Below are positions 43,939-54,505 of a stretch of DNA of 64,000 nucleotides, in pieces; position 1 is the stretch's first letter; each line of letters opens with the position of its first letter. The DNA is taken from positions 30,125 to 94,124 of the forward strand of contig NZ_BMUZ01000002.1 in assembly GCF_014650455.1 (NCBI RefSeq), given 5' to 3'. The notes beneath the pieces were generated by a model. The model searched no databases. It saw only the letters and a list, made by a program, of their open reading frames with translations, and was not told the origin of the DNA. A program made the position numbers and the translations under genes. The stretch is from Streptomyces xanthochromogenes. GTDB lineage: Bacteria > Actinomycetota > Actinomycetes > Streptomycetales > Streptomycetaceae.

Positions 43939-45201
43939 GTGGTCGACGCAGATCGGACATTCGTCATTGTCGGAGGCGGACTCGCGGGGGCGAAAGCCGC
44001 CGAGACGCTCCGGTCCGAGGGATTCAACGGGCGGGTGATCCTCATCGGCGACGAGCGCGAGCACCCCTATGAACGCCCGCCGCTGTCCAAGGGGTTCCTG
44101 TCCGGCAAGGACGAGCGCGACAGCGTCTTCGTGCACGACCACGCCTGGTACGCGCAGCACGACATCGAGCTGCACCTCGGCCAGACCGTCACCACCATCG
44201 ACCGCACGGCCAAGACGGTCCGGCTCGGCGACGGCACCGTCATCCAGTACGACCGGCTGCTGCTCGCCACCGGCGCCGAGCCGCGCCGCCTGGACGTTCC
44301 GGGCACCGACCTGGCGGGCGTCCACCACCTGCGCCGCCTGGCCCACTCCGAGCGGCTGCGGCACGTCCTCAAAGCGCTCGGCCGGGACAACGGGCACCTC
44401 GTCATCTCGGGCGCCGGCTGGATCGGCCTGGAGGTCGCGGCCGCGGCCCGGGGCTACGGCGCGGAGGTCACCGTCGTCGAGCCGGAGGCCACCCCGCTGC
44501 ACAACGTGATCGGCCCCGAGCTCGGCCAGCTCTTCGCCGACCTGCACGCCGAGCACGGCGTCCGCTTCCACTTCGGCGCCCGCCTTACCGAGATCGTCGG
44601 CCAGGACGGCCTGGTCCTGGCGGCCCGCACCGACGACGGCGAGGAGCACCTGGCCCACGACGTGCTCGCCGCGATCGGCGCCGCGCCGCGCACCTCGCTC
44701 GCCGAGAACGCGGGCCTCGCCCTGGCCGACCGGGCGGACGGCGGGGGCATCGCCGTGGACGCCTCGCTGCGCACCTCCGACCCCGACGTCTTCGCGGCCG
44801 GTGACGTGGCCGCCGTCCAGCACCCGCTGCTCGGCACCCGGCTCCGCGTCGAACACTGGGCCAACGCGCTCAACGGCGGACCGGCCGCCGCCCGCGCGAT
44901 GCTGGACCAGCACGTGACGTACGACCGGGTGCCGTACTTCTTCTCCGACCAGTACGACCTCGGGCTCGAATACTCGGGGTGGGCGCCGCCGGGCTCCTAC
45001 GACCAGGTGGTCATCCGGGGCGATGCGGGCAAGCGCGAGTTCATCGCGTTCTGGCTGAAGGACCGCCGCGTCCTGGCGGGCATGAACGTGAACGTGTGGG
45101 ATGTCACAGAGCCGATCCAGGCCCTGATCCGGGCCGGGGCCCAGGTGGACACCGAGGCGCTCGCCGATCCGGGCGTCCCGCTGGACTCCCTCGCACCCTG
45201 A
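43939..45201 (+). CDS. ferredoxin-reductase-like FAD oxidoreductase
   Basis: A 420-residue protein starting at GTG 43939 with GAGGAGG upstream. The N-terminal FAD motif is VIVGGGLAGAKAAETLR, then YERPPLSKGFLSG, LLLATGAEPRRLDVPG, the NAD motif HLVISGAGWIGLEVAAA and the second FAD motif SDPDVFAAGDVA. The C-terminal domain with YFFSDQYDLGLEYSG and AGMNVNVWDV is of the rubredoxin/putidaredoxin reductase type. It should pass electrons from NAD(P)H to a ferredoxin or similar partner, possibly for cytochrome P450 enzymes. No partner ferredoxin gene is beside it. Confidence 0.93.
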   Translation: MVDADRTFVIVGGGLAGAKAAETLRSEGFNGRVILIGDEREHPYERPPLSKGFLSGKDERDSVFVHDHAWYAQHDIELHLGQTVTTIDRTAKTVRLGDGTVIQYDRLLLATGAEPRRLDVPGTDLAGVHHLRRLAHSERLRHVLKALGRDNGHLVISGAGWIGLEVAAAARGYGAEVTVVEPEATPLHNVIGPELGQLFADLHAEHGVRFHFGARLTEIVGQDGLVLAARTDDGEEHLAHDVLAAIGAAPRTSLAENAGLALADRADGGGIAVDASLRTSDPDVFAAGDVAAVQHPLLGTRLRVEHWANALNGGPAAARAMLDQHVTYDRVPYFFSDQYDLGLEYSGWAPPGSYDQVVIRGDAGKREFIAFWLKDRRVLAGMNVNVWDVTEPIQALIRAGAQVDTEALADPGVPLDSLAP

Positions 45202-45230
45202 CTGTCGTGGCGTCCCCGTAGACTTCACGC

Positions 45231-47126
45231 GTGGCAGGCAGGATCAACGATGACGACGTGAAGGCGGTACGGGACGCGGTCCCGATCGACGCCGTCGTGT
45301 CCGAGTACCTCCAGCTGCGCAACGCGGGCGGCGGCAACCTCAAGGGCCTGTGCCCCTTCCACGACGAGAAGTCCCCGTCCTTCCAGGTCAGCCCGAGCAA
45401 GGGTCTCTTCCACTGCTTCGGCTGCCAGGAGGGCGGCGACACGATCGCCTTCGTACGGAAGATCGACCACCTGTCGTTCTCCGAGGCGGTCGAGCGGCTC
45501 GCCGCCACCGCGGGCATCACGCTGCGCTACGAAGAGGGCGGCTACAACCCGTCGAACCAGCGCGGCGAGCGCATCCGCCTCGTCGAGGCGCACAAGGCGG
45601 CGGCCCAGTTCTACATCGAGCAGTTGGGCAGCCCCGAGGCGGAGATCGGCCGCAAGTTCCTCGCCGAGCGCGGCTTCGACCAGGCGGCCGCCGCCCACTT
45701 CGGGGTGGGCTACAGCCCGGCCGGCTGGGACCATCTGACGCGTTTCCTGCGCGGCAAGGGCTTCTCCGACAAGGAGCTGCTGACCTCGGGCCTCGCCCAG
45801 GAGAGCAGGCGCAACCCCATCGACCGCTTCCGCGGCCGGCTGATGTGGCCGATCCGCGACGTGTCGGGCGAGGTCGTCGGCTTCGGCGCCCGCAAGCTGC
45901 GCGACGACGACAACGGCCCCAAGTACCTGAACACGCCCGAGACGCCGATCTACAAGAAGTCGCAGGTCCTGTACGGGATCGACTTGGCGAAGAAGGACAT
46001 CGCCAAGTCCAGCCGGGCGGTGGTCGTCGAGGGCTACACCGACGTCATGGCCTGCCATCTGGCCGGGGTCACCACCGCGATCGCGACGTGCGGCACGGCC
46101 TTCGGCGGCGACCACATCAAGATCCTGCGCCGCCTCCTGATGGACAACGGCTCGGCCCGCGTGATCTTCACCTTCGACGGCGACGCGGCCGGCCAGAAGG
46201 CGGCCCTGCGCGCCTTCGAGGACGACCAGAAGTTCGCCGCCGAGACCTACATCGCGATCGCGCCCGACAACATGGACCCGTGCGATCTGCGCCTGGCCAA
46301 GGGCGACGAGGCGGTCGCGGACCTGGTCCAACCCCGCACCCCGCTCTTCGAGTTCGCGATCCGCCAGATCGTCGGCCGCTACGACCTGGAGACCCCGGCG
46401 GGCCGGGCCGCGGCCCTCGACGAGGCCGCACCCATCGTCGCCCGGATCAAGAACGTGGCCTCCCAGCACGAGGTCGCCGTCCAACTCGCCGGAATCCTCG
46501 GCATCCTGGACACCCAGTTCGTGGTGAAGCGCGTCGCCCAGCTCGCCCGCTGGGCCCGCGACCGCGGCGGCAAGGGCCCCGCCCCCGCCGCGGGCCGCCG
46601 CCCGCAGTACGAGGACGCGGCCCCACGCCCCGCCGGGGCCCCCGGTCCCGCCCTGAACCTGCGCAGCCCCGCCCACCGCACCGAACGCGAGCTGCTCAAG
46701 CTGGCGTTGCAGCACCCGCACCTGGTCTCCCCGGCGTTCGACGCGTACGGCATCGACGAGTTCACCGCCCCGCCCTACGCGGCGGTCCGCCAGTGCATCC
46801 AGGACGCGGGCGGGGCCACCGACGCCCCTTCCGACTATCTGCCGGCCGTCATGGACTCGGCGCCCAACGACGTGGTCCGCGCCCTGGTCACCGAGCTCGC
46901 CGTGGAGGCCATCCACGCCCGCACGGTCGACGAGGCGTACGCGGGCGAGCAGTTGGTGGCCGTGCGCCGCCGGGCCGTCGACCGCCGCCTCCTGGACATC
47001 CAGGGCACCCTGGCGCGCCTGGGCCAGCACGGCGATCCGGCCCAACTGGCCGCCGTGCAGAACGAGTTGTGGGTCCTCCAGCAGTACGGCCAGGCCCTGC
47101 GCAACAAGGGCGCGGCCGCCCTCTAG
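45231..47126 (+). CDS. dnaG: DNA primase
   Basis: A 631-residue primase starting at GTG 45231, making RNA primers for replication. The N-terminal zinc-binding domain is CPFHDEKSPSF and FHCFGCQEGGD, the RNA polymerase domain includes LERLAATAGITL-type helices with GYNPSNQR following, and TOPRIM motifs are VVVEGYTDVMA, GTAFGGDHIK and IFTFDGDAAGQKAA. The C-terminal helicase-binding part follows an Ala/Pro/Arg-rich linker. The gene lies directly before an hrdA-type sigma factor, echoing the classical rpsU-dnaG-rpoD macromolecular synthesis operon order. Confidence 0.97.
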   Translation: MAGRINDDDVKAVRDAVPIDAVVSEYLQLRNAGGGNLKGLCPFHDEKSPSFQVSPSKGLFHCFGCQEGGDTIAFVRKIDHLSFSEAVERLAATAGITLRYEEGGYNPSNQRGERIRLVEAHKAAAQFYIEQLGSPEAEIGRKFLAERGFDQAAAAHFGVGYSPAGWDHLTRFLRGKGFSDKELLTSGLAQESRRNPIDRFRGRLMWPIRDVSGEVVGFGARKLRDDDNGPKYLNTPETPIYKKSQVLYGIDLAKKDIAKSSRAVVVEGYTDVMACHLAGVTTAIATCGTAFGGDHIKILRRLLMDNGSARVIFTFDGDAAGQKAALRAFEDDQKFAAETYIAIAPDNMDPCDLRLAKGDEAVADLVQPRTPLFEFAIRQIVGRYDLETPAGRAAALDEAAPIVARIKNVASQHEVAVQLAGILGILDTQFVVKRVAQLARWARDRGGKGPAPAAGRRPQYEDAAPRPAGAPGPALNLRSPAHRTERELLKLALQHPHLVSPAFDAYGIDEFTAPPYAAVRQCIQDAGGATDAPSDYLPAVMDSAPNDVVRALVTELAVEAIHARTVDEAYAGEQLVAVRRRAVDRRLLDIQGTLARLGQHGDPAQLAAVQNELWVLQQYGQALRNKGAAAL

Positions 47127-47282
47127 GGCCCCTCGGACCATCCGGCCGCCCCGGGTGGCATATCCGTCCGGGTAACCGCCCGGTCACGCACCGGCTTCAA
47201 AAAGTCGTCGCACGCCCGTCGCGGCGATGCTGTGTCGTACCCCACACTGGGTTGCGGTGCCTGAGTCCTCGGAGCGCGGCCG

Positions 47283-47302
47283 GCCCACCTTCGGAGGTGG
47301 GC
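47283..47302 (+). other. leader hairpin of the sigma factor gene
   Basis: GCCCACCT-TCGG-AGGTGGGC is a perfect 8-bp stem with a stable UUCG-type loop region, lying between dnaG and the chosen start of the sigma factor. It argues that 47227-47415 is untranslated leader. Confidence 0.5.
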
Positions 47303-47415
47303 ACCTCACCCCCGCGGATCCGCTCATCGTGTACGGGACGGAAAGCGGCCCGGCCGCCCCCGTCCCGCTGCCGCACGCCCCCGATCCGGCAGCGATCACC
47401 CTGGAGGTCGCCCCC

Positions 47416-48507
<1,092 letters not shown>

Positions 48508-48515
48508 ACGCGAAA

Positions 48516-48544
48516 GGGCCGGTGCGCTGTGCGCGCACCGGCCC
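48516..48544. terminator. terminator between sigma factor and ABC genes
   Basis: GGGCCGGTGCGC (48516-48527) pairs perfectly with 48533-48544 across a 5-nt loop. It should terminate both convergent genes. Confidence 0.85.
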
Positions 48545-48559
48545 CGACTGTCGTACGCG

Positions 48560-50494
48560 TCAGTCGACTTCCGCGACCGCCTGGGCGAACTGGGCCGCGT
48601 ACAGGCGGGCATACGCACCCTCCGCCGCCAACAGCTCGTCGTGCGTTCCCTGTTCGACGATCGACCCGTTCTCCATGACCAGGATGACGTCCGCGTCCCG
48701 GATCGTGGAGAGCCGGTGCGCGATGACGAACGACGTGCGCCCGTGCGCGAGCCGCGCCATCGCCTTCTGGATCAGCACCTCGGTACGGGTGTCGACGGAA
48801 CTCGTCGCCTCGTCCAGGACCAGGATCACCGGGTCGGACAGGAACGCCCGCGCGATGGTGATGAGCTGCTTCTCGCCCGCGCTGACGCCCGTGCCCTCGT
48901 CGTCGATGACGGTGTCGTAGCCCTCGGGGAGCGTCCGGATGAAGCGGTCCGCGTGCGCCGCCCTCGCCGCCTCCTCGATCTCCTCGCGGGTGACCTCCTT
49001 CGCGGCGCCGTAGGCGATGTTGTCCGCGATGGAGCCGCCGAAGAGCCAGGTGTCCTGGAGCACCATGCCGATGGAGGAGCGCAGTTCCTCGCGGGTCATC
49101 CGCGCCGCGTCCACCCCGTCCAGGGTGATCCGGCCGCCGGTGACGTCGTAGAACCGCATGAGCAGGTTGACCAGGGTGGTCTTGCCGGCGCCGGTCGGGC
49201 CGACGATCGCGACCGTGTGGCCGGGCTCGACCGTCAGCGAGAGGTCCTCGATGAGCGGCTTCTCCGGCTCGTAGCGGAACGAGACGTTCTCCAGCGCGAC
49301 CGCTCCGCGCAGCACCTCGGGGCGCTCCGGGGACGCGGTGTCGGGGTCCTGCTCCTCCGCGTCGAGCAGCTCGAAGATCCGCTCGGCCGACGCGACACCG
49401 GACTGCACCAGGTTCGCCATCGAGGCGACCTGCGTCAGCGGCATCGAGAACTGCCGCGAGTACTGGATGAACGCCTGCACATCGCCGATGGACAGCGAGC
49501 CCGTCGCGACCCGCAGCCCGCCGACGACCGCCACCAGGACGTAGTTCAGGTTGGAGACGAACATCATCAGGGGCTGCATGACGCCGCTGTTGAACTGCGC
49601 CTTGAACGACGCCTCGTACAACGCGTCGTTCTGCTCGGCGAACGCCTCGGCCGACTCGTTCTGCCGCCCGAACACCTTCACCAGGGCGTGTCCGGTGTAC
49701 ATCTCCTCGATGTGCGCGTTCAGCTTGCCCGTGGACTTCCACTGCTGGACGAACTGCGGCTGCGAGCGCTTGCCGACCTTCGTGGCCACCACGATCGACA
49801 GCGGCACGGTGATCAGCGCCACGAGCGCGAGCAGCGGCGAGATCCAGAACATCATCACCAGGACGCCGACGATGGTGAGCAGCGAGTTGATGAGCTGGCC
49901 CATCGTCTGCTGCATCGTCTGCGAGATGTTGTCGATGTCGTTGGTGGCGCGGCTGAGCACCTCACCGCGCTTGGCCTTGTCGAAGTACGACAGCGGCAGC
50001 CGCGACAGCTTGGTCTGGATGTCCTCGCGCATCCGGAACACGGTCTTGTTGATGGCCCGGTTGGAGAGCCGGGTGGCCACCAGCATCATGAGCCCCGCGC
50101 CCACGTACACGGCCAGGGCGACGAGCAGGATGCTGCCGACCGCGCCGAAGTCGATGCCCTTGCCGGGGGTGAAGTCGACCCCGGAGAGCATGTCGGCGAG
50201 GCCGCCCTGGCCGCGGTCGCGCAGGCCCTGGATGGCCTGCGCCTTGCTGATCCCGGCCGGCATCTGCGGGGTCCTGCCGATGACACCGGCGAAGACCAGG
50301 TCGGTCGCCCGGCCGAGTATCTTCGGCCCGACCACCGAGAGGCCGACGCTGATGACCACCGCGACCAGCATCACGCTCAGGAGCGCCTTTTCCGGAGCCA
50401 GCCGTTTGACCAGCCGCTTTCCGGATTCCTTGAAGTTCAGGGACCGCTGATCGGGGCCGCCGCCCATCATCATGCGTCCACCGGGCCCGCTCAT
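48560..50494 (-). CDS. ABC exporter, permease-ATPase subunit (second gene)
   Basis: A 644-residue half-transporter. A membrane domain of about six helices (VMLVAVVISVGLSVVGPKIL, SILLVALAVYVGAGLMMLVA) leads to the ATPase with Walker A GPTGAGKTTLVNLLMRFY, signature GVSAGEKQLITIARAF, and Walker B ILVLDEATSSVDTRTE. The signature Ser is normal (VSAGE) and the His switch is IAHRLSTIRDADVI. It should pair with the product of the upstream gene as a heterodimeric lipid or drug exporter of the MsbA/LmrCD type. Start ATG 50494 overlaps the previous stop. Confidence 0.94.
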   Translation of the reverse strand: MSGPGGRMMMGGGPDQRSLNFKESGKRLVKRLAPEKALLSVMLVAVVISVGLSVVGPKILGRATDLVFAGVIGRTPQMPAGISKAQAIQGLRDRGQGGLADMLSGVDFTPGKGIDFGAVGSILLVALAVYVGAGLMMLVATRLSNRAINKTVFRMREDIQTKLSRLPLSYFDKAKRGEVLSRATNDIDNISQTMQQTMGQLINSLLTIVGVLVMMFWISPLLALVALITVPLSIVVATKVGKRSQPQFVQQWKSTGKLNAHIEEMYTGHALVKVFGRQNESAEAFAEQNDALYEASFKAQFNSGVMQPLMMFVSNLNYVLVAVVGGLRVATGSLSIGDVQAFIQYSRQFSMPLTQVASMANLVQSGVASAERIFELLDAEEQDPDTASPERPEVLRGAVALENVSFRYEPEKPLIEDLSLTVEPGHTVAIVGPTGAGKTTLVNLLMRFYDVTGGRITLDGVDAARMTREELRSSIGMVLQDTWLFGGSIADNIAYGAAKEVTREEIEEAARAAHADRFIRTLPEGYDTVIDDEGTGVSAGEKQLITIARAFLSDPVILVLDEATSSVDTRTEVLIQKAMARLAHGRTSFVIAHRLSTIRDADVILVMENGSIVEQGTHDELLAAEGAYARLYAAQFAQAVAEVD

Positions 50495-52224
50495 GCCGCC
50501 TCAGCCTCCGTCAGCTGGGAGAGCACGATCTCCCGGTATGTCTCGTTGTCCGCCATCAGTTCGTGATGGCGGCCGGTGCCGACGACCCGCCCCTCGTCGA
50601 GGACGATGATCCGGTCGGCGTCCCGGATGGTGGAGACCCGCTGGGCGACGATCACGACCGTCGCCTCGGCGGTCTCGCGCCCGAGCGCGGAGCGCAGCGC
50701 CGCGTCGGTGGCGTAGTCGAGCGCCGAGAAGGAGTCGTCGAAGAGGTAGATCTCCGGGCGCTGCACCAGCGTCCGGGCGATCGCGAGCCGCTGGCGCTGA
50801 CCGCCGGACACGTTCGTGCCGCCCTGCGCGATCGGCGCGTCCAGGCCGCCCTCCAGCCTGCCGACGAACTCCTTGGCCTGCGCCACTTCGAGGGCGTGCC
50901 AGAGGTCCTCGTCGCTCGCGTCGGGGTTGCCGTACCGCAGGTTCGTGGCCACGGTCCCGGAGAAGAGGTACGGCTTCTGCGGGACGAGGGACACGGTCTT
51001 GGCGAGCAGGACGGGGTCCAGGGTGCGGACGTCCTCGCCGTCGACCAGGACCTGCCCGTCGGTGGTGTCGATCAGCCGGGGCACCAGGCTGAGCAGCGTC
51101 GACTTGCCGCTGCCCGTCGAGCCGATGATCGCGGTGGTCTCGCCGGGGCGGGCCACCAGGTCCACGCCGCGCAGCACGGAGGCCTCGGCGCCGGGGTACT
51201 TGAAGTCGGCGCCGCGCACCTCCAGATGGCCGTGCCGGCGCAGTTCGAGCACCGGGGCCTTGGGGGGTACGACGCTGGTGTCGGTGCCGAGGACCTCCTC
51301 GATGCGCTCGGCGCAGACCTCGGCGCGCGGCACCATCATGAACATGAAGGTGGCCATCATGACGGCCATCACGATCTGCATGAGGTACGCCAGGAACGCG
51401 GTGAGCTGGCCGATCTGCATGTGGCCGCTGTCGATGCGGTGCGCGCCGAACCAGACCACGGCCACCGAGGAGACGTTCACGACGGTCATGACGGTCGGGA
51501 ACATCAGTGCCATCAGGCGGCCGGTGGCCAGCGAGACGTCGGTGAGCTCGGTGTTGGCGCCCCGGAAGCGCTCCTGCTCGTACTCGTCGCGCACGAAGGC
51601 GCGGATCACGCGGTTGCCGGTGATCTGCTCGCGCAGCACCCGGTTCACGGTGTCGAGGCGGGTCTGCATGGTCCGGAACAGCGGGCGCATCCTGCGCACA
51701 ATCAGCGAGACCGCGATGCCGAGGATCGGGACGACGGCGAGGAGCACCGCGGACAGCGGCACGTCCTGGCCCAGCGCCATGATGATGCCGCCGACGCACA
51801 TGATCGGCGCGGACACCATCAGGGTGAACGCCATCAGGACCAGCATCTGGACCTGCTGGACGTCATTGGTGGTGCGGGTGATCAGGGACGGCGCCCCGAA
51901 GTGCCCGACCTCGCGGGCGGAGAAGGACTGCACACGCGCGAAGACGGCGGCCCGGACGTCACGTCCGAGGGCCGCCGCGGTCCTGGCGCCGTAGAACACG
52001 GCGCCGATGTTGCAGAACACCTGGACGAGGCTGACGGCGATCATGATGCCGCCATGGCCCAGGATGTAACCCGTGTCCCCGTTCACGACACCGTTGTCGA
52101 TGATGTTCGCGTTCAGGGTGGGCAGATAAAGGGTGGCGCTGGTCTGCAGCAGTTGCAGCAGCACCAGCAGGGCAATCGGTTTCTTGTACGGCCCTAGGTG
52201 GGACCGCAGGAGTCGTATGAGCAC
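50491..52224 (-). CDS. ABC exporter, permease-ATPase subunit (first gene)
   Basis: About 577 residues from GTG 52224 (VLIRLLRSHLGPYKKP) with GGAGAG upstream; in-frame starts at 52269 and 52284 exist but would place a strong hairpin inside the coding sequence. Six helices are followed by the ATPase: Walker A GSTGSGKSTLLSLVPRL, signature NVSGGQRQRLAIARTL, Walker B IYLFDDSFSALDYATD. The Walker B catalytic residue is Asp (DDS) rather than Glu, typical of the degenerate site of heterodimeric exporters. It is the partner of the 48560-50494 product. Confidence 0.92.
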   Translation of the reverse strand: MLIRLLRSHLGPYKKPIALLVLLQLLQTSATLYLPTLNANIIDNGVVNGDTGYILGHGGIMIAVSLVQVFCNIGAVFYGARTAAALGRDVRAAVFARVQSFSAREVGHFGAPSLITRTTNDVQQVQMLVLMAFTLMVSAPIMCVGGIIMALGQDVPLSAVLLAVVPILGIAVSLIVRRMRPLFRTMQTRLDTVNRVLREQITGNRVIRAFVRDEYEQERFRGANTELTDVSLATGRLMALMFPTVMTVVNVSSVAVVWFGAHRIDSGHMQIGQLTAFLAYLMQIVMAVMMATFMFMMVPRAEVCAERIEEVLGTDTSVVPPKAPVLELRRHGHLEVRGADFKYPGAEASVLRGVDLVARPGETTAIIGSTGSGKSTLLSLVPRLIDTTDGQVLVDGEDVRTLDPVLLAKTVSLVPQKPYLFSGTVATNLRYGNPDASDEDLWHALEVAQAKEFVGRLEGGLDAPIAQGGTNVSGGQRQRLAIARTLVQRPEIYLFDDSFSALDYATDAALRSALGRETAEATVVIVAQRVSTIRDADRIIVLDEGRVVGTGRHHELMADNETYREIVLSQLTEAEAA

Positions 52225-52243
52225 GCGCAGGCTCTCCGGGTCG

Positions 52244-52274
52244 GCAAGATCGGGGGTTCGACCCCCCATCTTGC
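52244..52274 (-). promoter_or_regulatory. strong leader hairpin before the ABC operon
   Basis: Arms 52244-52257 (GCAAGATCGGGGGT) and 52261-52274 pair over 14 bp with one mismatch and a 3-nt loop, ending 19 nt before the GTG at 52224. A minus-strand -10-like GATAAT is at 52302-52307. It may be an attenuator, or the terminator of xylB read-through. Confidence 0.65.
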
Positions 52275-52353
52275 GACACTCCACCCCTGGAAGCTCAAGC
52301 GATTATCGAGCCGGAGTCAAAAGGAATAGCAAAGAGCGTAGGTGCCGCCCGCG

Positions 52354-53799
52354 TCAAGCACCCTGGCCGAAGGCCCCGGGGTGGATCTCGTCACGGGTGG
52401 CGATGTACTGCTGACGCACCGCCTGGCCGACCGCCAGGTCCTCGCCCGGCTCGAAGACCTGCGCGGACGCGCCCTGCCAGGCCGGCGGGGTGTGCGTGGC
52501 GAGGGTGCCCTGCGAGACGCCGAGCGCCCAAGCCGCCTGCCGGGCCGCGCCGAGCGCCGCGTACTCGGCGGGCTGCGGCACCACGACCTGCGTCCCGAAG
52601 AGGGCCGGCGCCACCGCCTGCACGGCGGGCAGTTCGGCCGCGGCGCCGAGCAGGAACACCCGCCGCACCTCGACGCCGCGCCCGCGCAGCACGTCCAGGG
52701 CGTCGCCGAGCGAGCAGAGCATCCCCTCGAAGGCGGCCCGCGCCAGGTGTTCGGGCTTCATCGATTCGCGGCGCAGACCGGCCAGGGTGCCCGCGGCGTG
52801 CGGAAGGCGGGGGGTGCGCTCGCCTTCGAGGTAGGGCAGCAGGACGAGACCGCTGGCGCCGGGGGTGGACTTCAGGGCCAGTTCGCCGAGTTCGGCGAGG
52901 TCCTCGACGCCGAGCATCTCGGCGGTGCCGCGCAGGGCCCGCACGGCATTGCTCGTATGGACGACCGGCAGATGCATTCCGGTCGCGTCGGCGAAGGACG
53001 TAATCATCCCGCTCGGGTCGGCCAGCGCCTCGTGATGCACGGCCATGACCGAGCCCGAGGCGCCGAGCGAGACCACGGCGTCGCCCGCGCCGACGCCGAG
53101 ACCGAACGCGGCCGCCATCGTCTCGCCGGTGCCGGCCGAGATCAGCAGCCCCTCGGGGGTGGTGCCGGCCGCGTCGGACGGCCCGAGCACCTCGGGCAGC
53201 GCCACCTGGTGGCCGAGCGCGAGCTCGACCAGGTCGGGGCGGTAGAAGCCGGTGGCGGCGGACCAGTACCCGGTGCCGGAGGCGGCGCCGCGGTCGGTGG
53301 TGCGCCGGGCGGGCCGGCCGAGCAACTGCCACACCAGCCAGTCGTGGGCCTGCAGCACGCCGGCGGTGCGCTTGGCGGCCTCCGGCTCGTGCCGCGCCAG
53401 CCAGCGCAGCTTGGACACCGCCTGTGCGGCCTGCGGCACACACCCGACGGCCTGTGCCCAGGCCTCCCGGCTGCCGAGTCCGTCGACGAGATCGGCGGCG
53501 GCCACCTGCGCCCGCTTGTCGTTGCCGGTCAGCGCGGCCCGGACCAGGTTGCCCTGGCGGTCCAGCGGTATTAGTCCGTGCTGCTGCGCGGAGACACCGA
53601 TGGCCTGGACGCCCTCCAGGAGCCCGCCGGTCGCGGCCTCGCCCAGCGAGAGCAGCCAGGCCTGCGGATCGACCTCCGTCGCCTTGGGTTCGAGCGGGTG
53701 CGGGGCGTACCCCTGCCGCAGCACGGCACCCGTGTCGGTGTCGCAGACGACGATGCGAGTGAAGGCGGAAGAGCTGTCCAGCCCGGCGACTATCCCCAT
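52354..53799 (-). CDS. xylB: xylulokinase (FGGY family)
   Basis: A 481-residue cytoplasmic kinase of D-xylulose, starting at ATG 53799. The N-terminal ATP site is AGLDSSSAFTRIVVCD. Substrate-binding features are GVSAQQHGLIPLD, the catalytic base Asp in LTGNDKRAQ and W-containing HDWLVWQLLG. The second ATPase fold has VSLGASGSVM and a C-terminal nucleotide-binding signature FLLGAAAELPAVQ. Family assignment to xylulokinase (rather than glycerol or gluconate kinase) rests on the overall pattern. No isomerase gene lies beside it. Confidence 0.88.
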   Translation of the reverse strand: MGIVAGLDSSSAFTRIVVCDTDTGAVLRQGYAPHPLEPKATEVDPQAWLLSLGEAATGGLLEGVQAIGVSAQQHGLIPLDRQGNLVRAALTGNDKRAQVAAADLVDGLGSREAWAQAVGCVPQAAQAVSKLRWLARHEPEAAKRTAGVLQAHDWLVWQLLGRPARRTTDRGAASGTGYWSAATGFYRPDLVELALGHQVALPEVLGPSDAAGTTPEGLLISAGTGETMAAAFGLGVGAGDAVVSLGASGSVMAVHHEALADPSGMITSFADATGMHLPVVHTSNAVRALRGTAEMLGVEDLAELGELALKSTPGASGLVLLPYLEGERTPRLPHAAGTLAGLRRESMKPEHLARAAFEGMLCSLGDALDVLRGRGVEVRRVFLLGAAAELPAVQAVAPALFGTQVVVPQPAEYAALGAARQAAWALGVSQGTLATHTPPAWQGASAQVFEPGEDLAVGQAVRQQYIATRDEIHPGAFGQGA

Positions 53800-53861
53800 G
53801 GTTGACGATTCTGCCGCACGCGCGGGGCTGCTGGGACGGCGGTGGTCAGGACAACGCTGTC

Positions 53862-53896
53862 GGGCATCGGGCATCGGGCATCGGGCATCGGGCATC
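53862..53896. repeat. heptamer tandem repeat upstream of xylB
   Basis: GGGCATC repeats five times perfectly (53862-53896). On the minus strand it lies 63 nt upstream of the xylB start. It is likely to vary in copy number. Confidence 0.85.
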
Positions 53897-53956
53897 CGGC
53901 GCCGGGTGCTGGGCGCCGGGCCCGGGTCGCGGCCCGCGGCAGGGGTGGCCCGTGGG

Positions 53957-54256
53957 TCAGGTGTTGCTGGTGCCCCAGTCGTCCGCGGTGCCCTGACCGC
54001 GCTCGCGCAGCGAACGCACCCGGTCCGCGACGGAGGCGGGCACCCTGTCTCCGACCTTGTCGCTCACCGCGTGGAAGGCCTTGCCCGCGACCTGGCGCGA
54101 GGTCTGCGCGGCCGATTCGGCGGTGTTCCGCACCGCGGGGTTCTGGGCCACCTGACGTGCGGACTTCTTCAACTGCTCGTAGCGCTCGCGGCCGGCCTTG
54201 GTGCCGAGCACGTATCCGAGGGCCAGTCCGGCGACGAACGTGAGCCGGTATCGCAT
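53957..54256 (-). CDS. YtxH-like membrane-anchored small protein
   Basis: A 99-residue protein starting MRYRLTFVAGLALGY at 54256, with AGGGAAGGG upstream; a GTG 9 nt earlier is possible. It has an N-terminal membrane helix with the typical GYVLGTKAGRERYEQL turn, then an amphipathic segment (VRNTAESAAQTSRQVAGKAF and VPASVADRVRSLRERG). YtxH-type proteins are linked to general stress and the envelope; the role here is unknown. It lies upstream of the tRNA-Asn genes, divergently. Confidence 0.8.
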   Translation of the reverse strand: MRYRLTFVAGLALGYVLGTKAGRERYEQLKKSARQVAQNPAVRNTAESAAQTSRQVAGKAFHAVSDKVGDRVPASVADRVRSLRERGQGTADDWGTSNT

Positions 54257-54427
54257 GGTGGTCACCCTTCCCTAGCGTGTGTGCCGCGCCTACCCGCGCG
54301 GCCCTGTGATCACCCAGGGCGGAACCGATTGGCGGAGCACCCCCCTGCTTGCGCTAATGTATGTGTCGCAGCGAACGCACGCCGCCCGGGAGCACCCCAG
54401 GTGGGTACGTTCGACGCAACGAGACAT

Positions 54428-54500
54428 TCCCCTGTAGCTCAATTGGCAGAGCAGCCGACTGTTAATCGGCAGGTTACTGGTTCGAGTCCAGTCGGGGGAG
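54428..54500 (+). tRNA. tRNA-Asn (GTT)
   Basis: A 73-nt cloverleaf. Acceptor TCCCCTG pairs with CGGGGGA, the D-arm is GCTC...GAGC, the anticodon loop is CTGTTAA (anticodon GTT) and the T-arm holds GGTTCGAGTCC. A promoter-like TTGGCG followed by TAATGT lies near 54329-54360. Confidence 0.97.
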
Positions 54501-54505
54501 CTCGG

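Noticed and set aside
45225..47141. Minus-strand ORF of 638 codons opposite dnaG
   Set aside because: Shadow of dnaG in the complementary frame with no start signal or domain.
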